Position numbers and translations under genes: made by a program. This document shows, in pieces, positions 15,301 through 19,099 of a stretch of 19,099 nt of DNA (its first letter is position 1; every line of letters begins with the position of its first letter). The stretch is taken from positions 1 to 19,099 of the forward strand of contig JAUVTM010000005.1 of the NCBI GenBank assembly GCA_030601545.1, given 5' to 3'. The DNA comes from Syntrophobacterales bacterium. Its GTDB lineage: Bacteria; Desulfobacterota; Syntrophobacteria; BM002. A model generated the notes under the pieces. The model did no database searches and had not been told where the DNA came from. It saw only the letters and a program-made list of their open reading frames with translations.

Positions 15301-16205
15301 GCAACGAAGCACCTTTTGAAAAATCGGTAGGCCAGGTCTTGTGCCACCTGCCCTTCCATGGTCAGATCGGTGTCGGTGAAGGTGCCAGCGAGGTATCTCT
15401 GCTCGAAATCAGGCTGATAAAGACGGTTTGCAGGTCCGACAAAATACTGAAGAAAAGTATCAGAAAGCAGTTTCATGTTCTCCAGGGCGTGGCTTTTGAT
15501 GAAACCGTCACCGATTACCATGCAAGGGAGCATCACCTGCCGGACCTCTGCCACTTTAGTGGCAACGGCGACCAGGTCGTGCAGTTCTTGATTGTCCCCG
15601 CATACCAGTTGGGCCCATCCCACATTCCGCACGCCGTAGAAATCGGTGTGGCCACAGTGAATGCTCAAGGATCCTTTGTTGACCTCCCGGGCCATCACCG
15701 TCATAACAACAGGCAGCCTCTTTCCGGCCACTGAAAAAAGGTTTTTCGTTTTGAGCACCAGCCCCTGGGACGATGTATTGTCAGCATAGCGCCCTCCCTG
15801 GGAAGCCATGGCTTCCACCGCTGCAATGGCGGACAGTTCATCACTGGGCTGGAAATACATCAGTTCTTGGCCAAAGAGATTTTTCTTTCCGTCGGCAGCG
15901 GCCTTGGCAAAATCCTCGGCAATGGCCGTGGAAGGCGTTATGGGATAGCCGCAGAGCCCATCCACAACTCGCTCCAATACAGAAAGCGCTGCATGGTTTC
16001 CGTCCAGAAGTACTTCTTGCCGGCTCCGCAGTTCCTCAATTATTTTTTCCGGAATGGAACCGATGTCAAAGTCAAAGATCTTCTTGGCATCAAATCTATC
16101 CCACTCGGCCTGCCAGTTGAATCGTACCTTTTTCGCTTTCTCTTTTCTGCTCTTGTAAAATGGCAACTGATGCTGCAATGCTTCGATGTCTACCCGTGGG
16201 GCCAT
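12330..16205 (-). CDS. Single-chain pyruvate:ferredoxin-type 2-oxoacid oxidoreductase (NifJ-like)
   Basis: The 1291-residue start is ATG 16205; the GGAGGAG upstream of it is its ribosome site, so the TTG at 16223 is rejected. The domain order follows PFOR: alpha (about 60-450, GYPITPSTAIAEDF and NTSSQGLVLKTKN), gamma (about 490-670, GITFIGIGAEGVKTAL), ferredoxin-like 2x[4Fe-4S] (CTACGLCATSCP near 800, CKGCAICANVCP near 860) and TPP-binding beta (LCPGCSEG; GDGAIYDIGNG near 1047 with NNEGYMNTG). These enzymes decarboxylate 2-oxoacids to acyl-CoA and reduce ferredoxin in the cytoplasm, with TPP. It is about 100 residues longer than usual NifJ, with a charged N-terminal lead and a C-terminal tail (about 1210-1291). 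Pyruvate is the likely substrate, but divergent alpha-domain residues leave others possible. A good promoter lies at 16432-16460. Confidence 0.92.
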   Translation of the reverse strand: MAPRVDIEALQHQLPFYKSRKEKAKKVRFNWQAEWDRFDAKKIFDFDIGSIPEKIIEELRSRQEVLLDGNHAALSVLERVVDGLCGYPITPSTAIAEDFAKAAADGKKNLFGQELMYFQPSDELSAIAAVEAMASQGGRYADNTSSQGLVLKTKNLFSVAGKRLPVVMTVMAREVNKGSLSIHCGHTDFYGVRNVGWAQLVCGDNQELHDLVAVATKVAEVRQVMLPCMVIGDGFIKSHALENMKLLSDTFLQYFVGPANRLYQPDFEQRYLAGTFTDTDLTMEGQVAQDLAYRFFKRCFVAAMDMMNKILDSNYKVVECYRTEDADMVLMIMGSGAGVVKDVVDYYREAKGCKVGLVRPVLFTPPCYEELAYGVRNAKIITVLERSGMAHNQLLLADIQAALQVSNRAGREGKKEHRVYGRQDMPTLLHGVYGLGSKDFNKYDVAAVIENMKACLEDKRGQFHRDFFVGIEGPYTLKAAELPDYQERELGITFIGIGAEGVKTALETAALVYAQDKGDGCKYVQSGARYGAARKGSAVFMNMRISNHPIRNSSQLSEHDVLAFFNEKFASGHILQEYVGGLKQHGLFVINSSRSSDEILASFPPHVQELIAERQIKLVAVDATRAALKHLNRNLPGAAILGLINKEKQILAEEEFETRLQGIFAEKLGAKKGKEVIESNITLLKYGAALASPASSADLAQGIDTTCVPYEVAEPENFGQNHKAAGLPVALTEKDELGTIKPVNLMANYQQTFYEDIVQPIVEGRKVPWDKFLSVVPAATSRYRDMSHVGSMLPVYDASKCTACGLCATSCPDSALYSTITDHPIPEAAERYFRIFKKPPKGIPWERFAMNIDAIPGACKGCAICANVCPTDALKMVDKINVTEADFLPEKYKDFDKTLEVASHVSKMALNQQVLFVFSKLYPGRHTLCPGCSEGTIGLLTFFAAESLRNNPQGIATFYQGIKVLSEQNRRAIDHMLDHGFNIYTITATGCSEVSELANPFNARIYQAGHYGFGTASAAALGAKFSLDQAYLNGFSDVLSKIIVFAGDGAIYDIGNGPFNYALGENYDITWVIYNNEGYMNTGAQKSGATRYGCDRSTSPIGQMYGGKTTLHRRIISQAMGISHVYAAKLSIDNPFYAIKILKEAIAYSGPSVVEFFSACPQGHQTHDWAGPLISRMMVEARKWQVAVRRPFQRLDISANPEPKSIYPSEGRSFKKKIKREPATFYDVVSMLGQYNRHIKTHEGEDIPEIILVNETVSLFRWFRNQYQAGYRDTMPTEEEVERIVAEHYQF

Positions 16206-16431
16206 AGCAAGTTTCTCCTCCAAGTCTTAAGAATTATTATCTCCTGCAGTCCAATCAGTGAGTTCATGTTGTCATAGCAAAAACAAAAATAATACGCCTC
16301 AACCCTCAGAGTCAGGATCAGGGTCGCCTTGTTTCTGCGTATCCTAAAGCAGGAAATGTGAGCCCTCTCAGGTGTGTGGTAGTAGAGGGGTACTGTAAAC
16401 TGCGGAAAACACCCTTGGTAAGGGAGGATTG

Positions 16432-16460
16432 ATTTTAGTCCAGAAGCCTGGAATTGTCAA
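16432..16460 (-). promoter_or_regulatory. Strong sigma70-like promoter of the oxidoreductase gene
   Basis: Minus strand: TTGACA (16455-16460, perfect), a 17-nt spacer, then TAAAAT (16432-16437, 5/6). Initiation near 16425 would give a leader of about 220 nt before the ATG at 16205. This is unusually long, and I found no strong hairpin or known riboswitch in it beyond a short ACCCT/AGGGT pairing around 16302-16325. Confidence 0.7.
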
Positions 16461-16474
16461 CATTGACTCCAGCT

Positions 16475-16714
16475 TAGCCTGCATTATTCACGAATCTTCA
16501 GGATTCGTGAATAAGCACCCGCAACAAATTGAAAATCTTGGTTGCGGGTTTCGACAGGGTGCTTCCGCACCCGCTCAAGGCTAGCCCTGAGCGGAGGCCT
16601 GAAAAGGCCGCAGTCGAAGTCCTTCGACAGGCTCAGGACCCTGAGCAAAGCCGAAGGGCCCAAAGGGCGGATTGTTCATGGAGCCAGCAGGGGTTCATGA
16701 ATAATCCGGGCTTA
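16475..16714. mobile_element. TA-bounded inverted-repeat element with hairpin-packed interior
   Basis: The left end TAGCC then ATTATTCACGAATC and the complement of the right end (TAAGCCCGG then ATTATTCATGAACC) match at most positions; the right end also resembles the ends of the foldback copy at 4731. The interior differs from the foldback copies and contains successive hairpins: 16484-16514 (13-bp perfect stem), 16517-16549 (ACCCGCAAC, 9 bp), 16557-16572 (GGGTGC, 6 bp), 16571-16594 (CCGCTCA, 7 bp), 16596-16609 (GGCCT), 16621-16657 and 16668-16708. No ORF is convincing. It fills the gap between the oxidoreductase promoter and the hydrolase stop codon. Confidence 0.5.
16621..16657. repeat. Widespread dispersed palindrome (CCTTCGACAGGCTCAGG type)
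   Basis: The arm CCTTCGACAGGCTCAGG is followed by CCTGAGC and CGAAGG, giving an imperfect stem. This palindrome and its translation LRQAQDPEQSRRA recur as an intergenic repeat in many environmental bacterial genomes, from general recall. Its function is not known to me. Confidence 0.6.
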
Positions 16715-17515
16715 GGAAAGAGCTTGAAAAAATTTCATCACGGTTTGGTGGAATGACCGAGCACATTCAAGGTAAATGAGATGCCCAGTATTTTTGAAGG
16801 GCTTCAATTTGGCACCGGCAATGCGGTTCGCCAACAATCGGCCGTTTTCTGCCGGTACCAGCTGGTCCTGATCCGCTGTGAGGATAAGGGTCGGGGTTTG
16901 AATGCTGCCGAGGCGGTCGCAGGCATCGAAACCGCGGATCGCTCCCAGCTGTCTCTGCAGGGCATAATTCGGCTGCAAGGGAGCCTTTAGCTGCCGTTCT
17001 CTGTAACGTTTCAAGGAATCCGAACCACTGTGCAAGAATGCAGGCGTGACCAAGAGAGTGAGGTTCTTGTCAATAATCTCCTCGGGCGAAAGACCCTGGT
17101 TGTCGGCAAATCGTTGAATGACCTCTGGAGCCGGTGGAATGCGCTCACTGCCGCCGCAGTGGGTGCATCCGAGCACCAGACCAGAAATCCGCTCCGGGTG
17201 CCACAGTACCAGTTCCTGGGCTATCATCCCCCCCATGGACAACCCCACCACAAAGGCTCGCTCTTCCCCGGCAGCATCCAGGACAGCTACGGCATGATCC
17301 GCCATCTCAGCGACCCGATAGGGTCTATCAGGCTTGCTGGAAAGACCTGCACCCATATTGTCAAAGACAATTACCCGAAAGTGAGGAGACCATGACCCGA
17401 TACTTTCTTTCCACGTCCAGGTGCCGCCGCTGACCCCACTTATCAAGAGCAGAGGTTTGCCTTCACCCCGACTTTCCCAATATATTTCAATATCACCTAT
17501 GGCTGTGTGCGACAT
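16712..17515 (-). CDS. Alpha/beta-fold hydrolase
   Basis: The 267-residue protein starts at ATG 17515, with TGGAG about 8 nt upstream. The catalytic triad is readable: nucleophile S93 in GLSMGG, acid D217 in TADQDQLVP, and H245 in NTGHLIYLE. The N-terminal PLLLISGVSGGTWTWKESIG supplies the oxyanion-hole region, and VIVFDNMGAGLSSKPDRPYRV is typical of the 3-oxoadipate enol-lactonase/BioH-like subgroup of the family. The length is normal. These enzymes cleave ester, lactone, haloalkane or C-C bonds; the specific substrate cannot be told. It has no signal peptide, so it is probably cytoplasmic. The stop codon TAA overlaps the TA edge of the inverted-repeat element at 16475-16714, so the extreme C-terminus may have been reset by its insertion. 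Confidence 0.9.
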   Translation of the reverse strand: MSHTAIGDIEIYWESRGEGKPLLLISGVSGGTWTWKESIGSWSPHFRVIVFDNMGAGLSSKPDRPYRVAEMADHAVAVLDAAGEERAFVVGLSMGGMIAQELVLWHPERISGLVLGCTHCGGSERIPPAPEVIQRFADNQGLSPEEIIDKNLTLLVTPAFLHSGSDSLKRYRERQLKAPLQPNYALQRQLGAIRGFDACDRLGSIQTPTLILTADQDQLVPAENGRLLANRIAGAKLKPFKNTGHLIYLECARSFHQTVMKFFQALS

Positions 17516-17671
17516 GGATCAACTCCAGATTCAGGCTTGCGCCTAAGGTCATTTGGCTTCGCCGTCATTGCAAAACAGATTACAAACCTTGTGCTATCTT
17601 TCCAGATTGAGAAACCATGGTCAAATTCTTTTTGTTGGCAAGAGCGTCCGTGAGCCTAGCCCGGGTTGAAA

Positions 17672-17697
17672 GCGATCACGCCCAACGGACCCCATGC
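17672..17697 (-). ncRNA. Possible diverged fifth copy of the recurrent hairpin
   Basis: Minus strand: CATG, then GGG, loop-like TCCGTTGGG, then CGTG. The loop matches 8/9 and the CATG/CGTG arms can pair, but a 3-nt insertion and the lack of the T-rich tail make this a weak match. It is upstream of, and in the same orientation as, the hydrolase gene. Confidence 0.3.
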
Positions 17698-17773
17698 TAC
17701 TGAAGCTGTAAAGAAAAAGGGTTCTTGCAGACTAATGAATGACTTTGCAGTTATACTTATAAATGCCCTTACC

Positions 17774-17803
17774 TTGACAGGATGGTAATGCAGTGAATAC
17801 TTT
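17774..17803 (+). promoter_or_regulatory. Candidate promoter of the TatT/TRAP operon
   Basis: A perfect TTGACA (17774-17779) is followed at 18 nt by TACTTT (17798-17803), a weak -10. It lies about 85 nt upstream of the TatT start. Confidence 0.4.
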
Positions 17804-17887
17804 TAAATATTCCTATTTTAAACTTTGGTCCGGTCTTACAACCAGAAATACTAAATCTTGTTGCGTTGAAAAGATCTGGAGGTCTCG

Positions 17888-18781
17888 ATGTCTTTCACTC
17901 GCAAGGGTCTCTTCTTACTTTGGTCTCTGAGTTTTTTGCTTGATGCCGGCGGTTGTGCGCCCACCAAACCTGCCAGAGTAGCAGCAGTGGCGTATACCGC
18001 CGAAGACGTTTTCATCGCAGCTACCAAGCAATCGGATCCTACCATCGTTCGTGCCGGTACCCCAGCTTACCTTATGCTCGTTGACGGCCTTATTGAGGCC
18101 TATCCTGATAACAGTGAGTTGTTGACCGCTGGCTGCCAGGCTTACACAGCATATGCCTCCTCTTTTGTAGAGAACACTGACCCGGAGAAGGCGGCAGCAC
18201 TATATGCCAAAGCCAAAGGCTACGGTTTCAGAGCTCTATCGAAAAAGGAAGATTTTCAACAGGCTGTGACAGGACAGGTGGATGACTTTGTTGCTTTCCT
18301 GAAGCAATACAACAAGCAGGACGTACCATCCCTCTTTTGGACCACCAGTGCTTGGGGTAAATGGATCAGTCTTAATCTGGACAGCGTGGAGGCCCTGGCT
18401 GACATGGCCATGCTGGAGGCCACCATGCAGAGGACTCTGGAACTGGATGATTCATTCTACTACGGCAGTCCCCACCTCCTCATGGCTGTTTACATGGCGG
18501 CCAGACCTGACATTATTGGAGGAAATATAAACAAAGCTAAAGAGCATTTCGACAAGGCTTTTTCTCTGGGAGCTGACAAGCTCCTCTCGGCGAAAGTGCT
18601 GTTTGCCAGATACTATGCCGTCCGGCTCCGAGACAGAGTTCTTTTCGCAAGAACCCTTCAGGGAGTGCTAGACGCTCCTGTTGATGAGGTTCCTGAGCTG
18701 ACCCTAGCAAACACGCTGGCCAAGGAGAAGGCCAGAGAAATGTTGGAGAAAATGAATGACTACTTTGGAGAACTCCCCTAG
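17888..18781 (+). CDS. TRAP transporter TatT component family lipoprotein
   Basis: The 297-residue protein starts at ATG 17888, with GGAGGT 5 nt before it. It has a lipoprotein signal peptide: basic MSFTRKG, hydrophobic LFLLWSLSFLL, and lipobox-like AGGC with Cys23. The mature part is helical and TPR-like (LMLVDGLIEAYPDNSELLTAGCQAY; PEKAAALYAKAKGYGFRALS; DSFYYGSPHLLMAVYMAARP; INKAKEHFDKAFSLG), matching the TatT family founded on Treponema pallidum TP0956. TatT proteins are periplasmic lipid-anchored partners of a TRAP substrate-binding protein. The next gene, overlapping by 26 nt, encodes exactly such a binding protein. The ligand is unknown; hydrophobic molecules were proposed for the Treponema system. 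Confidence 0.93.
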   Translation: MSFTRKGLFLLWSLSFLLDAGGCAPTKPARVAAVAYTAEDVFIAATKQSDPTIVRAGTPAYLMLVDGLIEAYPDNSELLTAGCQAYTAYASSFVENTDPEKAAALYAKAKGYGFRALSKKEDFQQAVTGQVDDFVAFLKQYNKQDVPSLFWTTSAWGKWISLNLDSVEALADMAMLEATMQRTLELDDSFYYGSPHLLMAVYMAARPDIIGGNINKAKEHFDKAFSLGADKLLSAKVLFARYYAVRLRDRVLFARTLQGVLDAPVDEVPELTLANTLAKEKAREMLEKMNDYFGELP

Positions 18782-19099
18782 ACTAGCCAATCAACGACAC
18801 TTCGGAATTATCAGAACCAGAGTCTTTGCTGTAGGTATTTTCCTGTTTTTTTTCACGCTCATTTGTCCATATACACTCCATAGTGCTCAGCCGCAGCATG
18901 AGATAAAACTTGCCACCCTGGCCCCTGAAAATAGTTCTCTCATGAAGATCTTCCGGGAGATGAACGCTGAACTTCTGAAAGAGACAGAGGGGCGCGTCGG
19001 GTTCAAATTTTTTTCTGGCTTCGCGTTGGGAGATGAACGGGATATATTCAGAAAATTGCGTATTGGGCTAATTCATGCTGCGACCTTTACCTCCACCTT
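18756..19099 (+). CDS. dctP: TRAP transporter substrate-binding protein, DctP family (3' end outside window)
   Basis: The ATG at 18756 begins inside the TatT gene (26-nt overlap) with GGAG 7 nt upstream, indicating translational coupling. The visible 114 residues include a signal peptide (hydrophobic VFAVGIFLFFFTLICPYTL, likely cleavage after HSA). They continue into EIKLATLAPENSSLMKIFRE, MNAELLKETEGRVGFKFFSG, LGDERDIFRKLRIGLIHAAT, the classic DctP/TatP opening with its 'GD' and 'RKxRxGxI' motifs. These periplasmic proteins capture a ligand and deliver it to DctQ/DctM membrane subunits, presumably encoded just to the right. Pairing with TatT makes this a TPR-associated TRAP (TRAP-T/TatAPT) system. 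The frame is open to the last base. Confidence 0.93.
   Translation, partial: MTTLENSPRLANQRHFGIIRTRVFAVGIFLFFFTLICPYTLHSAQPQHEIKLATLAPENSSLMKIFREMNAELLKETEGRVGFKFFSGFALGDERDIFRKLRIGLIHAATFTST

Larger units (their letters stand above)
17516..17887. other. Divergent intergenic region between hydrolase and TatT genes
   Basis: This 372-bp gap has no convincing ORF. It contains a weak match to the recurrent hairpin on the minus strand (17672-17697) and a plus-strand promoter candidate (17774-17803). The right part is AT-rich, as expected for promoters. Confidence 0.55.

Noticed and set aside
16206..16223. TTG start of the oxidoreductase frame at 16223
   Set aside because: The bases after this TTG form the GGAGGAG ribosome site for the ATG at 16205.

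Overview
The window looks like a chromosomal segment of a strictly anaerobic Desulfobacterota (sulfate-reducing or syntrophic 'deltaproteobacterial') organism. The evidence is a single-chain pyruvate:ferredoxin-type oxidoreductase, a PxxKW cysteine-rich protein, a YcaO-TPR fusion, an HD-GYP/HEAT pair and a TatT-type TRAP operon. This taxonomic reading is inference from family content; there is no rRNA or tRNA in the window. Gene density is moderate, and the intergenic DNA is unusually rich in structured repeats.

Layout. (1) 1-1713 (+): the 3' part of a YcaO-TPR gene that enters from the left, ending at a long inverted repeat shared with the convergent DUF456 gene. (2) 1828-5225 (-): DUF456 membrane protein, dGTPase-like HD hydrolase, MutT-type Nudix hydrolase and PxxKW protein. 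The Nudix and dGTPase genes form a small nucleotide-pool module. The PxxKW gene has a good promoter and a terminator-like hairpin in its leader. (3) 5599-7213 (+): a small winged-helix-like ORF overlapping an EamA exporter, then a 76-residue Cys-rich protein with a strong ribosome site. (4) 7340-10478 (-): a HEAT-repeat protein and an HD-GYP protein, 4 nt apart, both with TTG starts and apparently sharing a related N-terminal domain. (5) 10801-17515 (-): DUF401 permease, a 1291-residue 2-oxoacid:ferredoxin oxidoreductase with its own sigma70-like promoter, and an alpha/beta hydrolase. (6) 17888-19099 (+): TatT lipoprotein and the 5' end of a DctP-type TRAP binding protein, overlapping by 26 nt; the second runs off the window.

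The most unusual content is non-coding. First, a 28-nt hairpin with nearly invariant loop UCCUUUGGG recurs four times (2410, 2721, 4003, 12091; a weaker fifth at 17672). All copies are on the minus strand and lie before or between minus-strand genes, and their stems vary while mostly keeping pairing. Second, two copies (4731-4926, 10521-10704) of a ~190-bp foldback element have near-perfect terminal inverted repeats bounded by TA. A third TA-bounded element (16475-16714) shares the end sequence but carries a different, hairpin-packed interior. Third, at least ten short intergenic arrays have a strict 7-bp period, each with a different unit, resembling the heptanucleotide STRR repeats of cyanobacteria. 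I could not assign a function to any of these three families.
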